A program made the position numbers and the translations under genes. Below are positions 27,320 through 35,291 of a DNA stretch of 62,467 nucleotides, piece by piece. Where the stretch lies: assembly GCA_029260215.1 (NCBI GenBank), contig JAJDDQ010000015.1:1-62467 (forward strand), given 5' to 3'. The stretch's first letter is position 1, and each line of letters opens with the position of its first letter. Below the pieces are notes generated by a model that did no database searches, was not told the origin of the DNA, and saw nothing but the letters and a program-made list of their open reading frames with translations. Source of the DNA: Phycisphaerae bacterium (lineage in GTDB: Bacteria; Planctomycetota; Phycisphaerae; UBA1845).

Positions 27320-27591
27320 GTCAGCAACCACAACCTCCCGCCAAGGAGTTCCGTGCGGGGACGATTTGCGCCTCCATCTGGACCAAGGCGGAAACGCGCG
27401 ATGGCCGGAGCGTGATGCAGCACAGCATTCGCATCCAGAAACGCTATCGCGACGAACGAACCGGTGACTGGAAAACGACTTCTTACTTTCGGCCTGAGGA
27501 CATGCCGCGTCTCGCCCTCGTGGCCAACCGGGTGTTCGAGCTCGTTACGCTCAGAGAGATCGAGCCCGGGGTGGAGTCGAAAACCAAGTGA
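27316..27591 (+). CDS. Small conserved accessory-element protein, copy 1
   Basis: A 91-aa protein of unknown function with the pattern R-A-G-x-I-x-A-x-I-W near the start, then IQKRYRDERTGDWKTT and FRPEDMPRLALVANRVFEL. It is paralogous to the protein at 27707-27991 (shared R-x-G-x-I-x-A-x-x-W, R-x-Y-R-D, G-D-W and a closing helix). Such small beta-strand-rich proteins recur beside DUF1580 genes in Planctomycete accessory regions as I remember them. A compact single-stranded-DNA-binding or regulatory role is possible but unproven. GAGAG precedes the ATG, which overlaps the DUF1580 stop. Confidence 0.6.
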   Translation: MSQQPQPPAKEFRAGTICASIWTKAETRDGRSVMQHSIRIQKRYRDERTGDWKTTSYFRPEDMPRLALVANRVFELVTLREIEPGVESKTK

Positions 27592-27706
27592 TCACGATGC
27601 GTTGCGTCGCGCCACAGGCTAACGCACACACTCGCCTGGTCAGGCCATAACAGAAGCAGACCAGGTGATGGACACTTAGTCGAAGGATACCGAAAGGAGA
27701 AATGTT

Positions 27707-27991
27707 ATGAGCAACAATGAAACCAAGAACCAGCCCGTCCAGGAGATTCGGATGGGGCTGATCAAGGCGGTCGTCTGGGCCAACCCGACGAAGTCGAACG
27801 GCATCATGCACAACGTCACGTTGTCGCGCATTTATCGCGATACAAACGGCGATTGGCAGGAGACCCAGTCATTGGGTCGCAATGACCTGCTGCTCGCTGC
27901 GAAGGTTCTGGATGCAGCCCATACCTACATCTGTCGAACCGAACAGCAACGCGAGGTTCCTGCGGAAGAGGCTGCGGCTACGCAGCATTGA
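27707..27991 (+). CDS. Small conserved accessory-element protein, copy 2
   Basis: A 94-aa paralogue of the protein at 27316-27591. It shows IRMGLIKAVVWAN, then LSRIYRDTNGDWQETQSLGRNDLLLAAKVLDAAHTYI, and a short acidic tail. The ATG has a clear AAAGGAG 6-7 bases upstream. No membrane segment or catalytic motif is seen. Two diverged copies 115 bases apart suggest an old tandem duplication with divided roles. Confidence 0.65.
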   Translation: MSNNETKNQPVQEIRMGLIKAVVWANPTKSNGIMHNVTLSRIYRDTNGDWQETQSLGRNDLLLAAKVLDAAHTYICRTEQQREVPAEEAAATQH

Positions 27992-28053
27992 GGTTCTGAC
28001 CCCGTCCATCACCTGGGTCTTTTCGTGCCACGAGGCAAGGGAGTGTCCGCCTG

Positions 28054-28510
28054 ATGCAGCCTAACTTGCAAGTGCATTTCTCATCGGCATCGGCCGAATG
28101 GGCAACCCCCGACGATCTCTTTGCCGAACTCGACACCATCTTCCACTTCGATCTCGACGCGTGCGCCTCGCCGGAAAATGCGAAATGTGTGCGGTACTTC
28201 ACGAAGGACGACAATGCCCTCGGAAAACACTGGACGGGCACGGTTTTGGATGAACCCACCGTATGGGCGAGAATTCAACGCATTCATGGGCAAGGCGTAC
28301 GAAGAGTCGTTCCGTGGTTCCACCGTGGTGTGCCTGGTGCCAAGTAGGCCAGACACCGCATGGTGGCATAAGTACGCGAGACGTGGCCAAGTGGTCTCTC
28401 TACGTGGCCGGCTAGAGTTCGGTGGTGCTCGCCATTCGGCCCCGTTCTCTTCGGCAATCGTGATCCCCTGGAGCGGCCGACTCGGACAGGCAACGAGACC
28501 TGGAGCATGA
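28054..28510 (+). pseudogene. Phage-type DNA N6-adenine methyltransferase, frameshifted
   Basis: The first frame begins MQPNLQVHFSSASAEWATPD and continues with DLDACASPENAKCVRYF, the hallmark of phage-type DNA N6-adenine methyltransferases. It leaves frame just before the catalytic motif. In the +1 frame the protein resumes as FWMNPPYGREF, then VVCLVPSRPDTAWWHKYA and LRGRLEFGGARHSAPFSSA, all family-typical. Removing one T from the TTTT run at 28244-28247 restores a single frame of about 151 codons. So this is either a recent inactivating mutation, a read error in a homopolymer, or a programmed shift. As it stands no intact enzyme is made. Confidence 0.8.
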
Positions 28511-28725
28511 CAACGATCCACGCCGTGCCAACGGGCTCTTTTGATAACAATCATCGCGCTGCCGTATCCGCCTGCGGCTCGGGACCCTGTCGGCCGTCGC
28601 TCACCCGACCGAGCGAAGCGAGTCGGCGACGGGCGATAGGGTGTGGCGCAGGTGGCCTGCGGACGGGCACTCCGAGGCATGAGCGGTGGATTGCGCCCGG
28701 TTGAGTGTCTTGAGTAGAACTGCTG

Positions 28726-29349
28726 ATGAGCAATCATTACTATAGCATCTGTGAGCGTTGTACGGCGAAGTGGTTCGGTGGCACGAAGGCGACCGAATGC
28801 CCACGATGCGGGTCTGACCGCATTCAACACACGCGGGCAACTCCACCCTGGAGCACCAAGGCCCCAAGCCCGGACAACATCGCAGCCCAGGCTATCACCG
28901 ATTCAGCCAGCGGCATGACGAAGGTCTTGCAATCTGAAGTTGTGCGCAGGGCCTATCGTGACAAGAAGGCGACACTTGTCGAAGAATTCAACCTTGATCC
29001 CGAGCGTTTGCCCACGACACTCTCCCGAACTCGCATTCAGCAACTATCGGTACTTTCGCTCTCGTGCGTATCCGCGCAAGATCTGGGGCTCTCTCCGGTC
29101 CTGCAATTCTCAAACACGCGGGAGGATTGCAAGCCGGTGCCACGGGCGTTTTACATGCAGCTTTGGGGCGAGGTGTATCAGGATGGGCTTGAGGTGGAGT
29201 ATCAAGGAGGATTGTGGACCGTGCTTTCGCTTGAGCCGTTCGATAGCCAATCTCAACGCGCCGTCAGGCCGGGCCATGTGATCTTCGCCGGATTCCGATT
29301 CGATGCGGTCTGCATTGCGCCCGCGTGCCTGATCGAAAACGACCTGTAA
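28726..29349 (+). CDS. Zinc-ribbon hypothetical protein
   Basis: A 207-aa protein. The N-terminus carries C-x2-C (CERC, about 9-12) and CPRC (about 25-28), a zinc ribbon. A polar linker and a mixed alpha/beta C-terminal region follow, containing AFYMQLWGEVYQDG. No enzyme motif was recognised. The ATG is near 28726 with no perfect ribosome site. The 215 bases before it are very G+C-rich with no gene recognised. It lies among mobile-element genes, so a role in DNA or RNA binding of the element is possible. Confidence 0.55.
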   Translation: MSNHYYSICERCTAKWFGGTKATECPRCGSDRIQHTRATPPWSTKAPSPDNIAAQAITDSASGMTKVLQSEVVRRAYRDKKATLVEEFNLDPERLPTTLSRTRIQQLSVLSLSCVSAQDLGLSPVLQFSNTREDCKPVPRAFYMQLWGEVYQDGLEVEYQGGLWTVLSLEPFDSQSQRAVRPGHVIFAGFRFDAVCIAPACLIENDL

Positions 29350-29494
29350 ACCCGGCGAGCATCTCGTGTCAGAAGGCTTGAGCGCAAGCGCTACGCGTTT
29401 CGAGATCCGTGAACGTACTGGGTGGCCGGCTCCGGCTCAGCGTTTGAACAGCCCGCCACAAACCACAGCAAACCAGACACGGAGGATTGAGACT

Positions 29495-29563
29495 ATGGGC
29501 GTGCAAGAGGTTCGCGAGGACAAACAGGTCACAGGGCGCTCGCCGCGCCCGGCGACTCTGTAA
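29495..29563 (+). CDS. Possible 22-aa peptide
   Basis: GGAGG lies 9 bases before an ATG that opens a 22-codon frame, MGVQEVREDKQ to ATL, ending 17 bases before the converging ArdC-like gene. Only the ribosome site supports it. It may be a remnant of a longer gene. Upstream, GCTTGAGCGCAAGC forms a weak hairpin. Confidence 0.25.
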   Translation: MGVQEVREDKQVTGRSPRPATL

Positions 29564-29579
29564 GACTGTCGAGCCGTCG

Positions 29580-30428
29580 CTACGCCACACGGCGCCGGGG
29601 CTCTGCTTCGTCGCGGTCGAGGGAAATCTCCTCGATGATGGTTGTCGCGGTCTTCTGAATACGATCGAGCGACTCGGCAAGCGTGTCCTTGTCGCCAGCG
29701 TAGAGGTGAATGTAATCCGGCGCGGCGGTGTTGGTGTCGAGGCCGATTGCTTGGGACACAACGAACGCCACAGCCTCAGCCTCGGTCTCACGGACGGTCT
29801 TCGAGAGCGTCTTGCGGTTTTCGTCGCGGTGGAGCATCTCGTGAGCAAGCTCATGCACAAGCACGGAGAACTCGAGAGCCGGCGACAGGTCGTCCCGAAC
29901 GATGATCGAGCCGCCAAGCGATGCGCCGTCGGCGTTGCCGAGTTCGACTATCGCGTCAAACTCCCCGGCGTAGGTGAGGGTGATGTCACGGCGCGCGATG
30001 GCTTCCTTGACCCGTTCGGTGTACCCGTTCGGATTGCCGCCAACGCTGGCGAACTCAGGCAGTGGCTCGCCGTCGGTCTGGCTGATGTCGAACACGTACG
30101 CCGCCTTGAAGCGGAGGATTCTCTCGTCGTCGCGACTTGCGGCGGAACTCTCGTCCTGTTTACGGATCATCATAGGTGCAATGATTACGATGCCCTTTTC
30201 GCCCTTCTTCACGTACCGGCCGATTTTCTTCCAGGTGCGGAATCCCGCGACGCGGGTCGCGTCGGTCTTTTGCGTCATGATGAGCATCACGTTTCCGAAG
30301 CTGTAACGGTGAAACCTCGCCATGGTGGCGAGATAGGCCGTGAGCGTTTCGCTCCTGCCCTGTTCGAGCGCGGCTGCGAGATTGGCTATTCCGGTATCTG
30401 CGAGTTGTTTGGCTTGTTCTGCTTTCAT
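29580..30428 (-). CDS. ArdC-like antirestriction protein
   Basis: A 282-aa protein with the ArdC layout. The N-terminal single-stranded-DNA-binding region includes RFHRYSFGNVMLIMTQ and VAGFRTWKKIGRYVKKGEKG. A C-terminal zinc-peptidase-like domain has HELAHEMLH followed by a second conserved acidic segment (ETEAEAVAFVV). ArdC proteins shield incoming plasmid DNA from restriction. Here it shares the island with a complete type I system. ATG at 30428 has GGAGG 8 bases upstream; a TTG 15 bases earlier overlaps that site and is rejected. It is transcribed alone, opposite to its neighbours. Confidence 0.8.
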   Translation of the reverse strand: MKAEQAKQLADTGIANLAAALEQGRSETLTAYLATMARFHRYSFGNVMLIMTQKTDATRVAGFRTWKKIGRYVKKGEKGIVIIAPMMIRKQDESSAASRDDERILRFKAAYVFDISQTDGEPLPEFASVGGNPNGYTERVKEAIARRDITLTYAGEFDAIVELGNADGASLGGSIIVRDDLSPALEFSVLVHELAHEMLHRDENRKTLSKTVRETEAEAVAFVVSQAIGLDTNTAAPDYIHLYAGDKDTLAESLDRIQKTATTIIEEISLDRDEAEPRRRVA

Positions 30429-30450
30429 TTTTCTGTCCTCCAAAGTAAGG

Positions 30451-30489
30451 GGTTTTCATTTCGTTCGCCCTCGCTGGCGAATGAAAACC
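30451..30489. repeat. Imperfect inverted repeat upstream of the ArdC-like gene
   Basis: GGTTTTCATT...TTCGCC (30451-30469) is mirrored by GGCGAATGAAAACC (30476-30489) with a short bulge, just upstream of the ArdC-like ribosome site. It could be an operator or an RNA hairpin in the leader. Confidence 0.4.
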
Positions 30490-30896
30490 ACTTGCTGGAG
30501 GACTGAGCGTAGAGACCGGCGGGACTAGGTCGGAGCGACCAGCGGCGGGCGTGACAGCTTTGCTGGCCGCGACCGTTGCCGAGCGTAGACCGGAAGCGAA
30601 GCGGGGCCCGCCGGGCTCGAAGCGGGATAGCACGATGAACATGCCGTACAGATGGCTAGAGATTCGGATGCCAATGCCGTCGTGTGCATCGGGTTGGAGC
30701 TGCATCCGGCTGTCTTTGGTGTGGTTTGCGTTGCATACGGTGGGTTCGGACAAGATGCGGACGTTGCCCCCGACGGGGCGGAGGGACCGACCTGGGCGGG
30801 GGATGCGGAGAATGGGTGCTGAGGACTGGACAGGGTCAGAGAGTTCACTAAAATACGACTGTTGAACACGTAGTCAACTTGCCGAGTATAGTGAAT
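30490..30896. other. Intergenic region, no gene recognised
   Basis: About 400 G+C-rich bases lie between the divergent ArdC-like gene and the AbiEi-like gene. No frame with a plausible start or recognisable product was found on either strand. The region presumably holds the promoters of both flanking genes, but no clear -35/-10 pair was seen. Confidence 0.4.
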
Positions 30897-31940
30897 ATGG
30901 TCGCGAAGGAAGACATCCTGGATCGCGTGCCCGGATTGCTGGAGGAGTTGGTACGGCTGCCGGCACGGCGCGTGAAGCGCAGAGCCGATGCCGATCTGGT
31001 CCTGCGGGTTGGATCGCACGTTTTCGTGATCGAAGCCAAGTCGAGTTCGCGAGCAGAGTCCATCGCTCAGGCCGCTGATAGCGCTCGGTCGGCTGCGGCG
31101 GCCGTGAGCGGCGAGGCCATCGCCCTGGTCGTGGTGCCTTTCATGGGTGAACTTGGCGGACGACTCTGCCAGGATGAGGGCGTCAGCTATGTGGACCTCT
31201 CCGGCAACGCGCGGATCGAGGCACCCGGTCTGCGTGTGCATGTCGCCGGGCAGCCGAACCAATTCGTGCGTCGTGGCAGACCTTCATCGGTGTTCGCGCC
31301 GAAGAGCGCCCGCGTCTCGCGTCTCCTGCTGCTCGATCCGCAACGGTGGTGGCGGCAAGCCGACTTGGCCGAGAACGCGAATCTCGGCGCCGGATATGTG
31401 AGCCGAATCTGCAAGCGACTTGAAGATGATCGCCTCATCGAGCGGGATGATGACCGGGCCGTGCGCCCCCGGGATCCCAGCCTGCTCCTGGATGCGTGGC
31501 AAAGCCAGTATGATTTCCGGCGACACGAGATTCGCGAAGGCCACGTCTCGGCGCGTTCGGGGCAGGAACTCGTTCAGCGGGTTGTCGATGCGTGCGATGA
31601 AGTCGGGTGCTCGTACGCCCTGACCGGATTAGCCGCCGCGTGGCTGCTCGCGCCCTTCGCCGGCTACCGGCTCGTCGCCGTTTACTTGAAGAAGGCGCCG
31701 AGCGAGAAGCTGCTCTCGAAGCTGAAGTGGCACGAAGAGAATCGCGGCGCGAATCTCTGGCTCGTCCGGCCGAACGACAAAGGTGTGCTACACGGCGCCG
31801 AGTCGGTGCAGAGCATGTCGTGCGTCAGCGCGGTGCAAACGTATCTCGATCTGCAAGGCATGCCGGAAAGAGCTGATGAAGCTGCGGAGCAGTTGCGAAA
31901 GGAGCGTCTGCGGTGGCAGAAAACCAAGGGCCGCGCGTAG
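30897..31940 (+). CDS. AbiEi-type antitoxin with nuclease-like N-terminus
   Basis: A protein of about 347 aa. Residues 28-52 contain ADLVL...HVFVIEAKSS, with D33 and E47-A-K49, the pattern of a PD-(D/E)XK fold. GVSYVDLSGNARI follows, then a winged helix (LENANLGAGYVSRICKRLEDDRLIERD, about 157-183). The C-terminal domain (SYALTGLAAAWLLAPFAGYRL, RGANLWLVRPND) matches AbiEi-family antitoxins of type IV toxin-antitoxin systems. The antitoxin usually represses its own operon through the winged helix. ATG 30897 is chosen; TTG 30879 and GTG 30891 are alternatives, none with a good ribosome site. It overlaps the toxin-like gene by 28 bases. Confidence 0.7.
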   Translation: MVAKEDILDRVPGLLEELVRLPARRVKRRADADLVLRVGSHVFVIEAKSSSRAESIAQAADSARSAAAAVSGEAIALVVVPFMGELGGRLCQDEGVSYVDLSGNARIEAPGLRVHVAGQPNQFVRRGRPSSVFAPKSARVSRLLLLDPQRWWRQADLAENANLGAGYVSRICKRLEDDRLIERDDDRAVRPRDPSLLLDAWQSQYDFRRHEIREGHVSARSGQELVQRVVDACDEVGCSYALTGLAAAWLLAPFAGYRLVAVYLKKAPSEKLLSKLKWHEENRGANLWLVRPNDKGVLHGAESVQSMSCVSAVQTYLDLQGMPERADEAAEQLRKERLRWQKTKGRA

Positions 31941-32764
31941 CGGCGGACTATTCGCCGGGTTGCAGCAAGCTGGTGCGCCAGACGTGCGTCGAAGTCGCCA
32001 CACGGCTTGGAGACTTCCGGGATGAGATGTGTGTGGTCGGCGGACTCGTTCCCTCGCTGATCGTGGATCAGAGTAATCTCGCGAACGATGTTGAAGAGCA
32101 CATCGGCACGATCGACCTGGACCTCGGCTTCTCCGTCGTCGTTCTCGATAACCACCTCTACGAAGAAATCGCAAAGCGCCTGAGCGAGGCGGGATTCTCA
32201 CCGGACACGAACCTCGAAGGGAATCGGACCGCGCAGCGCTGGCGATCGGGTGAAGGCGTCACAGTTGATTTCCTGATCCCGCCGACAGCAAAGGCGGACC
32301 GAGGCGGGCGTCTCCGAAACCTGGAAGTGGGTTTCGCGGCCATCATTACGCCGGCGTTGGACTTGGCGTTTCAGGACTGCGAGACGGTCGTGCTGCGGGA
32401 AGCGCTACCAGGCGGACGCGGGGAGGCTGAGCGAAAAATCAAAGTGTGCGGACCGGGCGCGTTCATCGTGCTCAAGGCGCTGGCGTTCGACAAACGTGGT
32501 AAGCCAAAGGACGGATACGACCTCTTCTACGTCTTGCGGAACCACTGCGCCGGCGTCGAGAAGATCGCGGGGAGCATTCGCTCGTTCGGGGATCGCCCCG
32601 AAGTTGCCGAGGCGATCTCGATCCTGGACCGCGACTTCAAGTCGGGTGGGTTGGTCGGGCCGGCCAGCGTAGCCGAATTCATCGGCGGCGCGGATGACGC
32701 CCTTCAGGCCGACGTTGCCGGTATCGTGCGCGAACTCCTCCGAGCAATCGGCGAGCGAAGCTGA
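31913..32764 (+). CDS. AbiEii-type nucleotidyltransferase toxin
   Basis: A 283-aa protein with a nucleotidyltransferase core: VVGGLVPSLI (the GG motif) followed by IDLDLGFSVVV (the D-x-D motif), then VTVDFLIPP carrying a third acidic residue. AbiEii toxins transfer nucleotides to RNA or other targets and stop growth during phage infection. The 28-base overlap with the AbiEi-like antitoxin gene fits a type IV toxin-antitoxin operon. All recognisable catalytic residues are kept. Substrate is unknown. Confidence 0.72.
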   Translation: MAENQGPRVAADYSPGCSKLVRQTCVEVATRLGDFRDEMCVVGGLVPSLIVDQSNLANDVEEHIGTIDLDLGFSVVVLDNHLYEEIAKRLSEAGFSPDTNLEGNRTAQRWRSGEGVTVDFLIPPTAKADRGGRLRNLEVGFAAIITPALDLAFQDCETVVLREALPGGRGEAERKIKVCGPGAFIVLKALAFDKRGKPKDGYDLFYVLRNHCAGVEKIAGSIRSFGDRPEVAEAISILDRDFKSGGLVGPASVAEFIGGADDALQADVAGIVRELLRAIGERS

Positions 32765-32828
32765 CGCAAGAGCACGGGTGGCAGCGCGGTATTGCAGTTC
32801 GTGATACCCTCTTACATTCGGAGATGCG

Positions 32829-33071
32829 ATGAGCACCAATGGAAACGAAGGCCCTCGGTGGCTAACCGTCGACCAGATCCGGAAACAGCAGCGGATGCGG
32901 CGCGAGAAGGTCGTCGCAGCCATGCTGTCCGGCGAGTTGCCCTACGAACAGAGAGGCCGTATCCGGTACGCTCGTGTTTCCGACGTGGAGGCATGGGAAC
33001 AGAGCCGGCTGAGGCGTTCCGCTCCGACCGAGGGCGGCTTGGTTCACCCAGATCTGGCCGATTATGCGTAG
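32829..33071 (+). CDS. Excisionase-like helix-turn-helix protein
   Basis: An 80-aa protein with a MerR/Xis-like helix-turn-helix: WLTVDQIRKQQRMRREKVV, then a strand RGRIRYARVSDVEAW. Such proteins place DNA recombinases or act as small regulators. GGAG stands 5 bases before the ATG. It is the last plus-strand gene before the change to chromosomal-looking genes, and a 16-base palindrome lies 45 bases downstream, a possible binding site (inference). Confidence 0.65.
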   Translation: MSTNGNEGPRWLTVDQIRKQQRMRREKVVAAMLSGELPYEQRGRIRYARVSDVEAWEQSRLRRSAPTEGGLVHPDLADYA

Positions 33072-33115
33072 TTGCCGATCGCACAAGGCCTCGGCCTCAG
33101 CTCTGCCCGCGACAG

Positions 33116-33131
33116 GTGGTAGTACTACCAC
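33116..33131. promoter_or_regulatory. Perfect 16-base palindrome, candidate operator
   Basis: GTGGTAGTACTACCAC is fully self-complementary with no loop, which fits a dimeric DNA-binding protein better than an RNA hairpin. Just beyond it, TCAAAACGC occurs twice (33141-33149 and 33152-33160). It lies at the apparent right edge of the accessory region. Confidence 0.4.
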
Positions 33132-33185
33132 ATTTCGCGTCAAAACGCCTCAAAACGCGACGATTTGCGAAAGCGAGGAATCACG

Positions 33186-33353
33186 CTAAGATGCTGTAAA
33201 CAAAGGCTTTCCGAGCTTTTCACCAAGGGCTCTTCTCTGTTTCCCAGTCGGTGTGTAATCCTTGAACTTGAACTTGGCAGGTTTGTCACCGGCGTGCGCG
33301 CCGGACACCAACAACACCACACCGACAATCGTGTACCCGACGCATTTGGACAT
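33186..33353 (-). CDS. Small secreted protein (55 aa)
   Basis: A short gene with a strong AGGAGG ribosome site 8 bases before its ATG. The product starts MSKCVGYTIVGVVLLVSGAHAG, a typical Sec signal peptide cut after AHA, leaving a basic mature peptide of about 34 residues (KPAKFKFKDYTPTGKQRR). No family was recognised. It stands alone between the accessory island and etfA. Confidence 0.6.
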   Translation of the reverse strand: MSKCVGYTIVGVVLLVSGAHAGDKPAKFKFKDYTPTGKQRRALGEKLGKPLFTAS

Positions 33354-33479
33354 AAGACGTGCCTCCTGTTCCTATGAACGCGCGCAGCCGACCGATCCGC
33401 TCATCCCGTAATGCGGAAACACGCGATCACTGTCTTCGTTACTTCCCTCCAAACGGAGAGAGGCAGAAGAACAAACACT

Positions 33480-33509
33480 CACTCCTTCAACAACTACGTA
33501 GAAGGAGTG
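33480..33509 (-). terminator. Likely terminator of the etf operon
   Basis: CACTCCTTC (33480-33488) pairs with GAAGGAGTG (33501-33509) around a 12-base loop, directly after the etfA stop on the minus strand. A moderately T-rich run follows. Confidence 0.6.
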
Positions 33510-33513
33510 TCAA

Positions 33514-34497
33514 TCACGCCAGAAGTTTCTTAAACTCCTGCGTGATCAGCGGGACCATGACGAACAGGTCGGCTACGCAACCGTAGTTGGCGACTTTGAA
33601 GATTGGGGCTTCCTGCTTTGTGTTGATCGCGACGATCACCTTGCTGCCGCGCATGCCGGCTAAGTGCTGGATGGCACCGTCGATTCCGCAGGCGATGTAG
33701 AGTGCGGGCGTGACCACCTTGCCGGTCAGCCCGACTTGGCGCGTGTGCGGCTGATAACCCGCGTCGCAGGCGGCGCGTGAAGCGCCCACCGCACCGTCCA
33801 GAGTTTCCGCCAATTCGTAGATGATTTTGAAGTTTTCTTCCGACTTCATCGCCCGACCGCCGGAGACCACGATTTCGCCTTCGGTCACATCCTTGACGCC
33901 GCTGGACGTGCCAGCTAACTCCTTGAACTTCATGCGCGTGTCTTGGGGACGAAGCGCGACATCGACCGCGACGGTCTCGGCTGACCCGCCGGTCTCGGCT
34001 GCGGCGGGGAAGACGTTCGAGCGGATGGTGACGACCTGCAATCGCGAGCCGGTCAGCTTGAATTTTCCGAAGATTTTGCCGCAATACAGGGTCGTGGTGA
34101 TGACAAGGTCATCGCCCTGATAAGCGGCTTCGGTGCAATCGATCATCATGGCGGCGCGCTTGCGGGCACCGATGCGCGAAGCCAAGTCGCGCCCGAGGGC
34201 GGTCGTGGGCATCAGGACCAGTTTGGGCTGAGCTGCGTCGATAACGGCGGCCAGCGCCTGCGTCTGGGCCATCGCACGGTAGTTCTCAAGCTCAGGGTTG
34301 TCGGCGATGTACGTCTTTTTCACGCCGTATTTTGCGACTTCGTCCGCGAGCGATCCGACGTTGCTGCCGACGATACACGCTTCCACATCGCCGCCGATCG
34401 ACGTCGCGAGTTGCTGCGCGAGGTGGATCAGTTGAAACGTGGCGGGCAGGATTTTCGCACCGCGATGTTCGACGTAAACGAGTATGTTGCTTGCCAT
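33514..34497 (-). CDS. etfA: Electron transfer flavoprotein, alpha subunit
   Basis: The 327-aa alpha subunit of the heterodimeric flavoprotein that carries electrons from acyl-CoA and related dehydrogenases to the quinone pool. The N-terminal domain starts NILVYVEHRGAKI. The FAD-binding C-terminal domain is evident from VVSGGRAM, GAVGASRAACDAGY, the QVGLTGKVVTP segment, YIACGIDGAIQHLAGM and VAINTKQEAPIFKVANYG. The length is normal. It starts 2 bases after the etfB stop. No dehydrogenase gene is next to it. Confidence 0.95.
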   Translation of the reverse strand: MASNILVYVEHRGAKILPATFQLIHLAQQLATSIGGDVEACIVGSNVGSLADEVAKYGVKKTYIADNPELENYRAMAQTQALAAVIDAAQPKLVLMPTTALGRDLASRIGARKRAAMMIDCTEAAYQGDDLVITTTLYCGKIFGKFKLTGSRLQVVTIRSNVFPAAAETGGSAETVAVDVALRPQDTRMKFKELAGTSSGVKDVTEGEIVVSGGRAMKSEENFKIIYELAETLDGAVGASRAACDAGYQPHTRQVGLTGKVVTPALYIACGIDGAIQHLAGMRGSKVIVAINTKQEAPIFKVANYGCVADLFVMVPLITQEFKKLLA

Positions 34498-34499
34498 AT

Positions 34500-35291
34500 C
34501 TAAACGACCTTTGCCTCTTCGCGTAACAGTCGAACCAACTCGCGAGCCATTTCTTCCGGCTCGCCTTCCACAAATTTACAGTCGGGGCGCGGGGGCGGCG
34601 GCGACATTTCAATAAAGTCCGTGCCGGCCGTCGATGCGTCGATGTCCGGCAGCTCTGCCGACGTCACGACCTGGACCGGCTTTTTCTTGGCTTTCATCAG
34701 GTTGGGGAGCGAGGGATAGCGCGGCTCTACCAGACCTTTTTCGATGGTCAGCAAAGCCGGTGTTTCGCCCTCGAGCACTTCCTCTGCCCCTTCGACGCGC
34801 CTGCGGGCGACGAAGCTCTTGCCGCCGTTGGTCAAATCCAAACCCGTGACCGCCCCGACGTGCGGAAGATCCAAATACTCCGCCAACGCAGGCCCTACGG
34901 CTCCGCTGTCCAGGTCGATGTTGTTCTTGCCGCAGAAGACGAAGCCGTATCCCTTTTCGTCCTTCTTGACGACCTCGGCCATCACGTAGGCGATGAACAG
35001 CTCGTTCATGGATTGAAACTTGGGGTCGTTAATATGCACGGCTCGGTCGGCTCCCATAGCCAGCGCTGTGCGAAGGGCTTCGGCCGCTTTGTCTCCGCCG
35101 ACGCAGATGGCGACGATTTCCTCGACATCGTTGCCTTTTTCGCGAAGCTGGATGGCCAATTCCACGCCGAACTCGTCAAATGGGTCGCAGACCTGCTTCA
35201 GCCCCGCGGTTTCGATGCCGCTGCCGTCGCCTTTGACCTTGATGGCTGCGTTGGAATCGGGCACCTGCTTGATGACCGTCAGAATTCTCAC
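34500..35291 (-). CDS. etfB: Electron transfer flavoprotein, beta subunit
   Basis: The 263-aa beta subunit, partner of EtfA. It begins RILTVIKQVPDSN and shows the family pattern around DPFDEFGVELAIQLREKG, ALAMGADRAVHI, CGKNNIDLDSGAVGPALAEYL and LLTIEKGLVEPRYPSL. GTG at 35291 is the likely start, because AAGGAG lies 9 bases upstream and the family begins here; the longer frame back to 35489 adds unrelated residues. The 280 bases upstream, shared with the divergent GNAT-like gene, should hold both promoters. Confidence 0.95.
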   Translation of the reverse strand: MRILTVIKQVPDSNAAIKVKGDGSGIETAGLKQVCDPFDEFGVELAIQLREKGNDVEEIVAICVGGDKAAEALRTALAMGADRAVHINDPKFQSMNELFIAYVMAEVVKKDEKGYGFVFCGKNNIDLDSGAVGPALAEYLDLPHVGAVTGLDLTNGGKSFVARRRVEGAEEVLEGETPALLTIEKGLVEPRYPSLPNLMKAKKKPVQVVTSAELPDIDASTAGTDFIEMSPPPPRPDCKFVEGEPEEMARELVRLLREEAKVV

